Shown: positions 13,242 to 25,400 of the stretch, one piece after another
How the letters are laid out: each line of letters starts with the position of its first letter
How positions within the stretch are numbered: the stretch's first letter is position 1
Origin: Voacanga thouarsii
Taxonomy: Eukaryota > Streptophyta > Magnoliopsida > Gentianales > Apocynaceae
Length of the DNA stretch: 64,000 bases
Direction of reading: 5' to 3'
Assembly (NCBI GenBank): GCA_026120185.1
Contig: JANUWF010000008.1
Location: 62,001 to 126,000, forward strand
Translations under genes and position numbers: made by a program
Notes under the pieces: model-generated
Database searches by the model: none
Told to the model about the DNA's origin: nothing
What the model saw: only the letters and a program-made list of their open reading frames with translations

Positions 13242-13259
13242 ATTTGTATAAAAGCATAG
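13242..13259 (+). promoter_or_regulatory. Decayed primer-binding site of I
   Basis: ATTTGTATAAAAGCATAG resembles the chromovirus form TTTGGTATCAGAGC with a lost G and two changes. It lies directly after the LTR end. Confidence 0.5.
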
Positions 13260-13316
13260 TTATTGTAAACTGTGGTAATGTTATAGGAACTAATAGGTTC
13301 CCTTTATGTTGTAGGT

Positions 13317-14945
13317 ATGTCGAATAAGAACAATAAGGGTAAATGTCCGGTGGATGATCATGTTGACAATGAGAAGAAAACGCAGAAGGGTGAGAGTTTT
13401 GGGGTAAAGATTGTTTGGAAGATTAGGAAGATCTACCTATGGATAGGATATCGCTATATATCATTGACAGGACCTAGTTATATCATTAACATGATCCAAT
13501 CCAGGACAATGTAGACCTGACCTTTTGAGATTCGGTCTAGTCCTCAGGTGACACCTATTCGAGACCCATCTCTGGAGGGGACACCATTGCTACCTAGTAG
13601 TTTTGGAGAGGTAGATAAGGATTCTAATGATACTAATTCCAAGTAGCGTGACGATGATGAGGAGATTTTAGGAGAGGTTGGAGCAGAGATATTTTGGGAG
13701 TTTGAGGAGGCTATTCCTGAGCCGATTGGAGTTGAGGTCGAGGTGGAACAGGAGGCTTAGGGTATGTGGGAGGTTGAGAAGGAGGCTTAGGGTGTGCAGG
13801 AGGTTGAGGAAGAGCTAGAGACAGAGGTAGATGAGGCTATGGAGGGAGATATTAGGATCAAGACATTATGAACGGGAATGTTGATCCAGATGCACTTGGT
13901 TATGAGGGACCTGATACGCCTGAGTCCTATATAGTCTCTTTAGATTCAAGACCTCCTGTTTTAAATAGTTCGGATGAGGATGATTAGGATGTTTTATATG
14001 TAGTATGATATGTAGAGTTCGGTAAATGTATCTTAGTTATGATGGTGTGCAGTGCACACAATTTTATATTGATCTTACGGTTTGACAAAGAATGAATATA
14101 TACTATATTTCCTACTATTTACCTTATGTCCACTTTTATACTTTATATTTGAGATATAATATACTTATTTTACAATTAGACCTTATGAACTCTATAGATA
14201 CCACCCAAACATAGTTTGATGCAACCAAAACATACCGCACAATGCTGTTCTAAACCACTAATTGAGAAACCTCCAACTTGCTACTAATTGAGAAACCTCC
14301 TGCTATGCTACTAACATTTCAAAGGATGGCCGATACAATACAACATTTGACTGAGAATTCTAATAGAGAAGGGCCGATAAGTGAGCTTAAGTTGGACCAA
14401 GCTCTAGAACACTTGTTAAAGTTTTACCCTCCTCAATTTCAAGGAAAAATTGACTAGGAACAAGAAGCTGAATATTGGATTGAAACATTTTTGCTGCTTT
14501 GAACTATTCAGAGCAAAGAAAGGTGTAGTTTGCAATATTTCAGCTACAAAGACCTGTAAGAGATTGGTGGAATAGGGAAAAGGAGCCACAAGAATTGGAG
14601 TGGACTAATTTTAAGGTCAGTTTCAAAAAGGAATTCATCCTTAGCTGGGCGGTGGAGCAAAAAAAGGATGAATTTCAAAACTTTAGATAAGAAGGCCATA
14701 TAGTAGGGCAGTATGCAACTGATTTTACTAGATTGTCGAAGTACTGTCCACTTTTGGTACAATTTGACACAAATAGAACTAAGCACTTTGTGAAAGGCTT
14801 GTGGCTTGAATTGAAAAAAGTACTTGTGAGTATGACCCCAGTTAATTATAGTACTGTATAGAGATTGCGTCAAGGACTAAAATGGAAGACATAGAGCAGG
14901 CTAGACAAAAGAATCGAAGTGGATTTAAGAATTTAAATAAAAAAA
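13317..14945 (+). pseudogene. Chromovirus gag of I (broken, cut by C)
   Basis: An ATG at 13317 opens a short frame (MSNKNNKGKCPVDD) about 60 bases after the primer site. Stops follow. A Glu-rich stretch spans roughly 13530-13870. The Retrotrans_gag core is seen from about 14330: LLKFYPPQFQGKID, then RPVRDWWNREKEPQE near 14545-14590, then FILSWAVEQKKDEF. The WW block and its spacing from the FQG block are typical of chromovirus gag. Stops interrupt the core at several places, and the insertion of C at 14946 ends it. A 27-bp direct repeat (AATTGAGAAACCTCC) lies near 14260-14305. Confidence 0.72.
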
Positions 14946-16600
14946 TGTTAGGAATTCTTATCATACAAACACAGTTGCGCAGCGGAGTGAAACAAAGAAT
15001 TCCCATCGAGGATCTTATTTATGCAAAAAGGAATTGAAACAGTGAAGGAAAATATACCTTACGTTACTACTGGGAATGAAAATTTTCCTTCCAGAGCTCC
15101 TTGTCGTCACCACTAGAGTCTAAGTGAAAGACTCCTTCTAACAATATCCACACGAGGTATGCTCTCAAGGAAACTAAAACGAGTATCTGTTAGAAGACTC
15201 TCTTGGCAGCTAGGGTTTTGTATTCTCTGTGTAGAAGAGAAAATGAGAGAACAACTCTCTCTATGTTATTCAAGTGATCAAATCACCACAACATTATCTC
15301 CAAAAATTACCAAAAAAAAAAAAAAAAACTGTGTTTCTATGAATTCTAATCAAATTAGAATTTACAATTTGTAATCGGAAACCATAAGTTTTAGCAATCA
15401 CAATTTGGCCTAAAATTTATAACTAATTATAATTATGCCACAATAACTTCTATTTCTCAACACTAACCCTATAATGTTATTATATAACATCTCGAGTACA
15501 TAATCCTCTATTGTGTGTGACTTATTAGGTTTCCCGGTCTATTGATAGCAAATATGAATTAATTTAAACTTCTTTGGGATTAATAATCCTTAACAATTTA
15601 GAATTAACCTATTAATTCTAAACAGGATTGGTTTATTAATTCATCAATTAATAAACCCATATTCTTTAGATTATGAGCAGTATCTAGCAACACATCATGA
15701 CTGTCCAAGAGTCCAGGAAGTCAAATGGCTTGACATGAACCCTTCAATAACAAACTACAGTGCAATAAATTCATTTCGCCATATAATATCTCATTCGGTT
15801 TGGAGTACGAAATTAGTGTCAACTCCCTCCAGAATATAAATTAAATTTGGCCCGAATATAATAGTATTTGTACCAGGAATCTACTACTCTACAAGTGTGT
15901 GTATTAAATGGAGCTGTTTCTAATACAAAATCACCTTGGCTAAGGATTTCACGAGTAGTAATTCCAACAAATAGCAATGAGATATTCGCCCATACTAGTA
16001 GGAGTAGTGAATCCTTTATTAACCTTCTCAACTACTTTTGTTTACCTCACATTGTACCTAATATCTACCCCATAGGCAGCCCTCGATCTGGCTCTAGAGA
16101 TTGGAAAGTATAATGCTCAGCAAACAAAGTACCTTGGAGAACTCAAGTCTAAGAATACTTGAACGTTTGCTATAGCGAGATTCTATAACTAGCACTAAAT
16201 AGTTATCCATGTGATTATCTCATAGCTAGGTCATCCAATGTACTTGTTCTATTAACAAGCATCCATATGTCAACTTTGAGTATTGCAATACTCACGGATG
16301 TGAGAACCACCACCTGATCAAATTGGAAAGTCTAACTCGTGCTAGTCATAATGTATTAATGAAGTCCTATCTCATTAATACTATGACTAGGGATTATTTA
16401 AATACTAACACTATACAGTGTAGTAGAAATCTCACATCATGATTTTCTTAACACAGTGTTCTATTAAGGACTTTATCTAATAGTTTATTTTACAAGAAAG
16501 TAAAGAAAACAAATTGAAAAAAAAAATAATGCCTTGTATTATAAAATAAATATGTCATATACAAAGTACAAGTAATTGCCTCTAGAGCACAATATTAACA
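14946..16600 (-). repeat. 3' LTR of copia C
   Basis: 1655 bp; the minus strand starts TGTTAATATT at 16600 and ends ATTCCTAACA at 14946. It is preceded by a polypurine tract and by the RNase H end of C. It is related to the LTR of G over most of its length. The five bases left of it are AAAAA (14941-14945), the candidate target duplication. ORFs 15159-15374 and 15819-16113 are without support. Confidence 0.82.
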
Positions 16601-16615
16601 AACTCCCACTTGCAC
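16601..16615 (-). promoter_or_regulatory. Polypurine tract of copia C
   Basis: The minus strand reads GTGCAAGTGGGAGTT directly before the LTR start. A matches this closely at 18731-18745, a common plant copia form. Confidence 0.75.
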
Positions 16616-16896
16616 TAGAGCCAATCATTCATGTATCTAATACTGAATGACTCAACATGCCTATCATGTTTCTTCTGGGATAGTGCTTTGTAAGCAGGTT
16701 AGCTATGTTCTCATTCGTCGGATCTCTCTCTATCTTGACATCTTGTCTATCTATAATCTCCCAGATCAGATGATAGAGTCGTAGCACATATCTGGATCGT
16801 TGGTGAGACTGTGGCTCATTTGCTTATGCAATAGCTCCGTTGTTATCACAATACAAGGATATTGGATCAACAACATTAGGGACTACACCCAGTTCT
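16616..16896 (-). pseudogene. RNase H C-terminal end of copia C, left piece
   Basis: The minus strand reads GVVPNVVDPISLYCDNNGAI, then block RSRYVLRLYHLIWEIID, then NENIANLLTK. These are the last conserved blocks of copia RNase H. The piece starts at the insertion point of A; the other side of A (from 35201 upwards) ends in WIKKFVTEL, so the frame is continuous across the insertion. The aspartate in YCDNNG is kept; the C-terminal block is degenerate (LLTKHYP). Confidence 0.85.
16892..16896. repeat. Target duplication GTTCT of copia A (left copy)
   Basis: GTTCT lies directly left of the A LTR. The identical pentamer is at 35197-35201, directly right of the other LTR. This fixes the ends of A and shows it inserted into the RNase H of C. 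Confidence 0.93.
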
Positions 16897-18730
16897 TGAA
16901 GGTTTAAAGGGGGAAAAACAAACACGCAGCGGAAGTGAAAACTGGAAAAAACGAAGAAAAAGAAACTCCCAGGCCACAGCTGGAGCCGGTTCCAGCAGCC
17001 TAGCCAGCGCTGGTCATGGCCTAGGAGGGGGACTCTGAGGGAAAATTTTTTTTACCTCTTTTCCTCATTTTCAGAATTGGTTGGACCAGAATGTATGAAA
17101 CTGGGGTAGGTGCACTGGTGGAAACCTCTGGTGCGATTCCTGTAAGCCTCCTACTCCATCTGTGCATGTAAGTGAATGCCAATCTCTCGATCTTCCAGTA
17201 TATAGCCTGCCTAATTCTGTTTGGTGAACAACTTACAGGGCTAAGGATTTTTCTTCGAGAGAGTGAAAAGAGGCGTCTGGTTTTTTTCTCTTTCTCACGC
17301 CAAAAGCATGGAAAAACAATGTTGTTTTCTTAACCCTAAGAAGAGTAAAAACCACATCCTCTTTATCCTCCTATTTAACCTAAATAAAATCCTAGGTTAA
17401 ACTGAACTGACCCATTGGACTCCTAGTGTAGCCTTTTTGGACTAAATTAATTATTCTAATTAGAACCAAATAAATGGCCCAATAAATAATTAATTTTTCA
17501 GCCCAAATAAACTAATCCAATTAACAAGTCCATATTAGTTTAGTCCCAGGTCAATCTTTAATTATTCAAACTGGACCAAAGCCCTGAATAATTAATTAAC
17601 CCACTAAACTAATTTAATTAATTCTCTCTTTCCATGGACCTTTATTTTATTCTAGCCCAATAATTAAATCAGATTACTTAAATAACATAAATTCCATTTA
17701 ATTTAATTTAAGACCAATTTCTTAGCCTGTATATAATTAGGACTCATGGTCTATATTGGGGACCAAAAGACACACCGCCTTGGCTAGTAAAATGACCAAA
17801 ATACCCTTGCCATATAAATAGCTGTATTTTGCATTTTAAATATTTCCTAATATCATTATAAGGAAATATTGATCCCAAGGATAATGCTGCGTTAACAAAG
17901 TCTCCAACCTACAAGTGTAATGACTAAAATACCCCTCTATACATCACCGTACATTTAGAGAGGAAGAAATGTACTAACACCACTATAAATGACATCTACC
18001 ATCCTTAGGCTTCTAGTCCAATGATCCATGACTTCCTGGATTGTTTCTGCTTTTCAAGGGAGCTACCTTAAAGCAAACATCCAAGTCATGATTCCCAGGG
18101 CCCTGGATATTTAGATCATTTAGACAACCATAAGGGGCGATATAGTATAGAAACTATCTTGTACAAGTCTGTCTTAACTAACTAGTCACTCATACCCAAC
18201 ACGCAAGTATATTAGTACTATGATAGAATCTCAACTATAGCATATCAATGTACATGCTTCCAGCTTCATCAGACCACCAACCAACTCAAACTCAAGTCAT
18301 AGAGTACTAGTCCACGCTGTAATGGTAGTAGTCTAGGTTTCTACCATATAGTACTTTTAGAAACCACTACTACAGGTCCTGCACTTCGTATTCAAAATAC
18401 GCTTATGCCATGAAGTGAGTGGACTACTCACTGGTAAGCCATTCCCCATTAGGAATTCACAACATAATAACCTAGATATGATGAGATTTCCATTCTCATC
18501 AATTTGTTAAGAACAAACGTTTATGTGTTAAGTAACCCATGATCTATACCTTACTGTGAAAGACCACCATTCACATGGACCACTTATTTAAACACAATGG
18601 GTCTTTTCCAAATGAAATTGTGCACAAATAAAATTTAAATTCACAAATAATTTTTGAAAATAAGTTTTTTTAATTAAAACATTCGATATTTACATCAGAA
18701 ACCTAGTCTAAGAGGGCATATTTCCCAATA
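16897..18730 (-). repeat. 3' LTR of copia A
   Basis: 1834 bp, minus strand TATTGGGAAATATGCC (TG changed to TA) to AAACCTTCA. It aligns over its whole length with 33375-35196 and with the B LTR at 36868-38711. Near its end a GC-rich block, 16968-17030, holds two imperfect AGCYGGCGCTGGT-like copies. Confidence 0.93.
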
Positions 18731-18745
18731 ATCTCCCACTTGCAC
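18731..18745 (-). promoter_or_regulatory. Polypurine tract of copia A
   Basis: The minus strand reads GTGCAAGTGGGAGAT directly before the 3' LTR, the usual plus-strand primer of plant copia elements. Confidence 0.8.
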
Positions 18746-18778
18746 TCTAAGACTAAGTAAGTCCGTAGGTGCCCACCC

Positions 18779-19301
18779 CTATGGCGCTAAGTGTCTCTTG
18801 AAGACTCTCTCAGCCAAAGGCTTAGTAAATAGATCTGCGAGATTGTTCTCTGAGGCAATTTGTTCCACAATGACTTCTCGTCTCTGGATGAATTCCCGGA
18901 TCAAGTGGTACTTCCTCTCAATGTGCTTCCCCTTCTTGTAGTTCCTGGGTTCTTTGGATTGCAATACTGCTCCAGTGTTGTCACAATATGTCTTAATCAG
19001 CTTGTCAATGTGTGGCATGACTCCAAGTTCTGAAAGGAACTTCCGGAGCTAAACTTCTTCCTTGGATGCCTTCGAAGCTGCCACATACTCAGCTTCCATG
19101 GTCGAGTTAGCAATGCAAGATTGCTTGATACCTCCTCCATGAAATGGCTCCTCCAGACAAGGTGAAGACATATCCACTAGTGGATTTTCTCTCATCCTTA
19201 TCTGCCTGGAAGTCTGAGTTTGTGTATCTTGTAGGAACCAAGTCATCAGCCCTGTAAACCAACATATAGTCTCTTGTTCCCTTGAGGTACTTGAGAATAT
19301 G
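18779..19301 (-). pseudogene. RNase H of copia A (frameshifted)
   Basis: Two frames share the domain. The 19049-19246 frame has the AYVAAS-like block (MEAEYVAASKASKEEV, where the family has the catalytic Glu). The 18779-19018 frame has IKTYCDNTGAV with the second catalytic Asp, then KGKHIERKYHLIREFI and ADLFTKPLA, the conserved C-terminus. A stop and frame change near 19040 separate them. It would degrade the RNA strand of the cDNA hybrid. Confidence 0.85.
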
Positions 19302-19971
19302 CTATATAGCTTGCCCGTAAACCTCCCCAGGGTTTGACTGATATTTGCTAACCAAGCCTACGGCAAAGCAGATATTTGGCCTAGTACACAACATGGCGTA
19401 CATGAGACTTCCCACAGCTGAAGAATAGGGAATCCTACTCATTCTATCCTTTTCTTCTTGAGACTTAGGATAATCCCTTGAAGAAAATGACAACCCATGT
19501 CTGCAAGGAATTAGAGCTCCCTTGCATGAGTCCATGCTGTACTTGGCTAGCATCTTGTCAATGTATGCCACTTGAGATAATCCTAACATTCTCTGCTTCC
19601 TATTTCTAAGAAGTCTAATTTTGAGAATGTAGCTGGCTTCTCTTAAGTCCTTCATACTGAATTGACTAGACAGCCAAACCCTTATAGATGACAATGACCC
19701 TACATCATTTCCAATAAGTAGAATGTCATCAACATACAAGATAAGAAAAACCACATTAATGCCTTCAAGTTTCCTGTACACGCATGGTTCATCTACGTTT
19801 TAAGTAAAATCGTAAGATTTAATAGACTCATCAAAATGAATGTTCCATACTCTCGATGCCTGCTTAAGTCCATAAATGGACTTCTTAAGCTTGCAAACCA
19901 TATGTTCTTGGCCTTTAGCAATAAAGCCTTCCTGTTGGGACATATAGATGTCTTCACTCAGATGGCCATTT
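19302..19971 (-). pseudogene. Reverse transcriptase C-terminal half of copia A
   Basis: The 159-residue frame at 19302-19781 has the palm motif FLILYVDDILLIGND with both catalytic aspartates, then SQFSMKDLREASYILKI, DKMLAKYSMDSCKGALIPC and the VGSLMYAMLCTRPNI block. Upstream, 19802-19971 continues the domain (NVDEPCVYRKL; KSIYGLKQASRVWN) with a stop between. The RT is cut at 19972-19988 by LINE K1 in the block that normally reads KTAFLNG. Confidence 0.88.
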
Positions 19972-19988
19972 AAAAAATGCCGTCTTGA
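19972..19988. repeat. Target duplication of LINE K1 (left copy)
   Basis: AAAAAATGCCGTCTTGA here and AAAAAATACCGTCTTGA at 25967-25983 differ by one base. The A-run at its start fits an L1-type TTTT/AA nick on the opposite strand. Confidence 0.88.
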
Positions 19989-21150
19989 GGAAGCTTCAAA
20001 ATTCCTCTACTAGAGAGAGAAAGTTAGAGAGAGTTTTCTCTCAACCGAAGCCCCCCTTGCTCGGTGCTGCCTCCCCTAGCCACCCCCCGACCTACCGCTA
20101 CCGCCCGCTCTTGTACCCGGCTGTGCTGCCCTTTGTGCATCCAGCCCTCCCCTTTTCGATTTGCAGCAGCATCTGGGCTCACTCTCCCGGGTTGTCTCTG
20201 CTCTGCTGCGCTGTCTGTTCCCTGTTCACTGCCTTCATCGCATCTTCTATCCTGCGCTGCACACTGCACATGGCCGCGCTACCGGTGCGCCGCCTGTGCT
20301 TGCCTTGCGCATGTGCCTACGCTTGCGCTTGTGCCTTGCCCTTCTGCACGATCACGTGCACGGCCGCTGCTCTAGGCCTTACTTGCACGGGTTCTTCTGT
20401 GCAGCCCCTGCGGCCAAGCCTGGACCTTTGCTTTCTGTCTCTGCTGTTCTCTAGTGCATCATTCTACCCAGGTTTCTCCTTTTGTTATTATTATTAATAT
20501 TTCCCAGTTCTTGTTATTTCGGTTCTATTTTCAAACTCCCCGGCGATTGGCGCATGCCCGCGCCCTGCGGCGCCGGTGTTCATAGTCTTTAGTTCTTATC
20601 TCTGGTTCTTATCAAATTTTGAGCGTTTTATTGTCCTGGCCTCTCCTGGTTATTGGCTATTTCTACTCCCCGCACCAACCGACTGACGGTTTTCTAGTCC
20701 GCTGGGACCTGTGGTTCTTAGGCAGGCCATGGTCATCTTCTGGTGCTCTAGCCTAGGACCTGTTCTCATCCTACCTTCTGATCTTTGCGCTGGTCACTGT
20801 AGTCGTTCAACAGTGAAATTTTTTGAATTTTGAATTCTGATCGTAGTGCCCGGTCCCGCCTAATCCTGCCTGTGCTTTGCCTCTCCTCGCCCGTGCTCCA
20901 AGTGCCAAGACCCGCCCCGTGCACGCCCGGGCCAGGCCGCGCCTGTGCGCTATTCTATCTAGGCCTGTGCCCCGCCCCTGCCTGGGCCGACTTTCCTCGT
21001 GACTAAAAAACACAAACCCACGGGCTCCTCCTCTGGGCCAGCGGCGCTTACTATGGCAGTTCTGGACCAGCCCACTGCTTCTGCTGGAAGCTCCCATTCC
21101 ACCCCCCGGGCCTGGCCCCTCTTCCTACCCTGGCCTCACCTAATGGGCCT
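19989..21150 (+). other. 5' UTR of LINE K1
   Basis: About 1.16 kb of C- and T-rich, GC-rich sequence beginning with a GAGA stretch. Long open frames exist on both strands (for example 19985-20497 plus, 20807-21097 minus), as expected from GC richness, but none shows a domain. Plant L1 elements have internal promoters in such leaders, so promoter activity here is a family-based inference. Confidence 0.7.
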
Positions 21151-22499
21151 ATGCAGTCCCCCTCATCCTCCTTTAGCTTCGAACAGGATTCTAACGCCCA
21201 ACCGGCTCCTGCGGACTCGTCTTCCCCCCTCGCGCTTTCCTCAAAGACTTGGGCAGACCTCTTCCGGAAGGAATCCTTCGCTGCTGATATCAAATTCAAA
21301 TTGATTGAAATTCCCCTTTCTGGGGACACTGTTGTCCTGGATGGCACTGATGTCCTTGATTTGGAATCCCGGCTTGGTTTTTACCTTCTTGGTTTTGTTG
21401 CTGGTCGCTCCCCGGGTGCTAAGGCCATTCAGGACTTGGCTTCGTCATGGGGGGTTCAATGCCAGTGGTATTCTCACAATACCGTCTGGCTTGTCTTTAA
21501 ATTTCATTCCGTTGAGGACAGACAGGTTATGCTTAATGGCGGCCCCTATTCTGTGGCGGGGAGGTTTGTCCTGTTAAAGATCATGCCCCCGGAGTTTAAC
21601 TTCTCTATGGATGAGGTGAACATCGTTCCTATTTGGATTACTCTACCTTGCCTCCCCCTCATCTGTTGGAATAAACTGGCGCTTAGTAAGATTGTTACGA
21701 CTGTGGGCAAACCGATCTTGACTAATACGTGCATCGCGCGCATGGAACGCCTCTTGTTTGCTCAGGTCCTTGTCGAAGTGGACACTTCTAAGCCTCTGAC
21801 CCGTGAGATACGTATCGAAATGCCCTCCGGGGACATTCTCTTGCAGCTAGTCAAATATGATGTGGAGCCTTCTTTTTGCGCCTCTTGCAAGCGATTTGGC
21901 CATACTGCTGATGACTGCCTTGGGAGGAGGGTCAGTGAATGCCGTGCTTACCAACAAAAGGCTGCCCAGGCAGGCCCACCCAAGCGCGCTCCCAAACGAG
22001 GGGCTAAGCGCAAGGCTGCCTCTGCTACGTCGGATGCCCCATCCCTCCTGGTCCTCCCCCTGAGGTTGCGTGCATGCCGGGAATCCTGCCCACTCCATCA
22101 GTCGGCACCCCAGCTCCTCCCCCTGGCCATGCCCTAGCTCTGCCTGTGCCTTCTTGCCTAGCTGTGCCGGGCCCTGCCCGAAACGCCCCTGGCCCTTCTG
22201 GAGTTGCAGTGACTGCTCTTAAGCCTGGCTCTACTTCTATTCCCACCGAGTCCTCTCGCCTCACCCCCGGTGGCCCTGTTGCTGGGACTGCTGACCCTGG
22301 TACTGCGTGAACTGCCCCCATGCATTCTCTCCTCCCTCTTCGACCCCAACTCCCTGCCCCTAAGAGTCCAAAACCTGTACCCCGACTCGTGAAGCCAGGT
22401 GGTGGTGCTGTGCGAACAACAACGCCCAAGGTAGGAACCAAGACGACCGCCTCGGTTGATAAGCGGAGGGCTCCTGATGCCCCCAATCGTCAGCCATGA
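21151..22499 (+). pseudogene. LINE K1 ORF1, nucleic-acid-binding protein (frameshifted)
   Basis: From the ATG at 21151, the first ~240 residues form a DUF4283-like domain (KTWADLFRKESFAADIKFKL, VWLVFKFHSVEDRQVML, PIWITLPCLPL). Next is a CCHC knuckle, CASCKRFGHTADDC, near 21880-21920. After a basic stretch (RAPKRGAKRKA) the frame drifts near 22030 to another frame, in which a Pro-rich tail runs to a stop at 22497-22499, with one more internal TGA at 22308. The final TGA overlaps the ORF2 ATG as ATGA. ORF1 proteins of this type bind LINE RNA. The open frame to 22137 ends in a shifted tail and is not the native C-terminus. An in-frame start further upstream is possible. Confidence 0.82.
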
Positions 22500-25400
22500 A
22501 GATCGCCTGCTGGAACATTCGAGGGCTGAATAAGGCCCTCAAACAACACGCTATGCGAAGCTTTCTTTACCAGCACCACGTGGATGTTATGGGAATTCTG
22601 GAAACTAAGTTGTCTGACTCTTCCTTACAATGGCTCCTGCAGACGAAGTTCTCTGGCTGGGCTCACTGCTCGAACTTCAATGAGGCCCCGGGTGGCAGGA
22701 TTCTTGTCCTTTGGAACCTTTCCTCTATCTCTCTAGATGGAGTCTCGGTCTCGGACCAGCTCCTTTCTTGTAATATAACCTGCAAATTGTCCAACCTTTC
22801 TCTATGTTGCAGCTTTGTCTATGGGCGCCACACGGTTGTTAGCCGTCGGCCCCTCTGGGATGACTTACGTACTGAATCTTCTGCTCGCGATCTTCCTTGG
22901 CTTATTCTGGGAGACTTCAACTCCTACCTGTCGCCATCGGACAAACTTAATGGCACGACCCTAACTACTTATGCCATGCGGAACTTTGCCCATTGCTGCA
23001 TTGACGTAGCGCTGGAGGACATCCCCTTCTCTGGTGAATTATATACTTGGACCAACACTTATGTTTGGTCTAAGTTGGACCGCGTGCTTGCCAACCCTGA
23101 TTGGTTTCAGTCGCCTCTCGTGGGCTCTGTCCATTTCTTCCCCATCGGCTGTGTGTCGGATCACTCTGCTGCTCTCTTCTCTTTGGACTCTGATTCATCT
23201 CCTCGCGCCTATGGCCCGTTCCGTTTTCTTAATGCCTGGGCTGATCATGCTGGGTTCCTTAACATTATATGCCTCGACTGGGAGGCTCCTCTTGCGGGGA
23301 CCTTACAGTTTCAGCTCTCCAAGCAGCTGAAGGCTCTAAAAGGCCCCCTGAAGGCCCTAAATTGAGCTGAGTTTTCACACTTATCTGAGCGTGTCAAGCA
23401 GGCCAACCAGGCGGTGGAAAATGCCCAGTCCTTTCTCCAGGCTGCCCCCAATGACCAATCCCGTGTTTTCGCCATTCGTGCTGCCCGGAAGCATGCCTGG
23501 CACATGGCTGAAGTTGAGCTTTCTCTCTACCAACAGCTGGCTAAAGCGAAACATCTCACGCAGGCTGATCGTTCAACTAGTTACTTCCACGGCTTGGCAA
23601 GGCGCAATGCCAAACGCAATTTTATTGCCAGCATTTGCAAGCCAGACGGTTCGAGGACTGTGGGCCAGGCTGAGCTTGCGGGAGAGTTCCTGTCATATTA
23701 CTTTGGGCTTTTGGGTTCTTCTGACCAATGTATACCCATCCACGCTGCTACTGCTCGTGCTGGCCCCCTTCTGCTGCCACAGCATGTCCAAGACTTAGAT
23801 GCTGATATCATGGCCAAGGAAATCAAGGATGCTTTATGGGACATTGGGAACCTTAAGGCCCCGGGGCCTGATGGCTACAATGCTTATTTCTTCAAAAAAG
23901 CCTGGCCGGTGGTTGGGTCATCAGTCACCCAAGCCTGTTTGGAGTTCTTCTCTTCGGGCCGTCTCCTTAAGCAGTGGAATCACGCCATTATCTCGCTTAT
24001 CCCCAAAGGACCATGCACCAATAGCGTGGGGGACTTCCGGCCCATATCCTGCTGCAATGTTCTCTACAAGATTATAGCTAAGACTTTGGCTAACCGTCTC
24101 AGCTGTGTTCTGGATCATCTCGTCGACCCTGCGCAGGCGGCTTTTATTGGGGGCAGGTTGCTTGCTGATAACATCTTCCTGGCCCAGGAACTGTTCAAAC
24201 CTTATGCCCGGAAGTGGGTTGCGCCCCGTTGTGCCATCAAAGTGGACCTTCGTAAAGCTTATGATTGTGTCAGCTGGAGCTTCCTCTTCCGTCTATTGGA
24301 GGAACTCGGGTTTCCCTCGAAATTTTGCTACTGGGTGGAACAGTGCGTTTCAACTTGTTCCTACTCCATTGCTCTGAACGGCACCATTCATGGATTTTTC
24401 CCTGGAGCTAGGGGCCTGCGACAAGGTGACCCCTTATCGCCACTCCTGTTTGTTCTTTGCTTGGATTATCTGTCGCGTGCCTTGCGGGTAGCGTCGTCCT
24501 CGCCCCAGTTTCATTTCTACCCTGGTTGCCAGGCCACGGGGTTTACTCATCTGGCTTTTGCTGATGACCTATTACTCTTTTGCCGAAGGGACTCCCAATC
24601 TGTGGAGATTCTTGTCCAAAGCCTCCACCATTTCGAAGTTGTCTCGGGCCTCTCTGCAAACCCCTCCAAATCCAACATCTATTCCGCTGGTCTCTTTGAC
24701 GCCCAGCGCCGAGACATATCTTGCTTATCGGGGTTCCAGCTCGGTGACTTCCCCTTTCGCTACCTTAGGGTGCCTATTTCTGTCGATCGCATGCGCACGA
24801 CCTTCTACAAACCGTTGCTAGACAAAGTTGGGTCAATAATCACTAGGTGGATTGCTAGCTCCCTTTCCTTCGCGGGGCGCCTGGAGTTGATCAACTCGGT
24901 ACTCCAGGGCGTCGAGTGCTTCTGGCTGTCAATCTTTCCCACTCCTCAGGCCATCCTTTCTGACCTCTCCCGCATGGCACGCCAGTTCCTTTGGAATGGG
25001 AAATCATCCATGGTGGCTTGGGATTCCCTCTACCGACCGAAGTCTGAGGGCGGCCTGAGCATTAAGAATCCATCTGCTTGGAACTCGGCATTGCTGGCCC
25101 TTGTCCTCTGGGATATCCACCGCGACAAGAATACGCTGTGGATACAATGGGTGCACCACCGCTACTTTCGGGACCTCTCAGTCTGGATGGCAACCCTGCG
25201 CCCGGAGGCCTCCAACCTGTACAAGCGCCTATTACTGCTCCGGGACAAGCTTTTGCATGCTGCAGGTACTGCCGATATTACTGCTTCATTGTTGGAATCC
25301 TGGGCAGCACGGCCGAGATCCTTTACCAGGCTGGCCTATGACTTCTTCCATGCCTCGCAGCCGCGGGTTCCGTGGGGGCACATAGTTTAGGGCAAAGTCC

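Larger units (their letters stand above)
11094..14945 (+). mobile_element. Chromovirus I, 5' part, inserted in H
   Basis: Plus-strand LTR, decayed primer site and gag, in opposite orientation to H. The LTR starts TGTAACA at 11094 and ends GGGTGTTATA at 13241, giving near-perfect terminal inverted repeats. The preceding bases ATCAG (11089-11093) are the expected target duplication. The element is cut in gag by copia C at 14946; the remainder would lie to the right of everything nested in C, outside the window. The exact left boundary is uncertain by some tens of bases. Confidence 0.68.

Noticed and set aside
19985..20497. A 170-codon Cys/Leu/Ala-rich ORF that looks like a secreted or membrane protein
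   Set aside because: It lies in the GC-rich 5' UTR of LINE K1, opens at a non-ATG codon, and overlaps long frames on the other strand; explained by base composition.
22025..22486. A 153-codon Gly/Arg-rich minus-strand ORF in LINE K1
   Set aside because: Antisense shadow of the Pro-rich ORF1 tail; no start context or domain.
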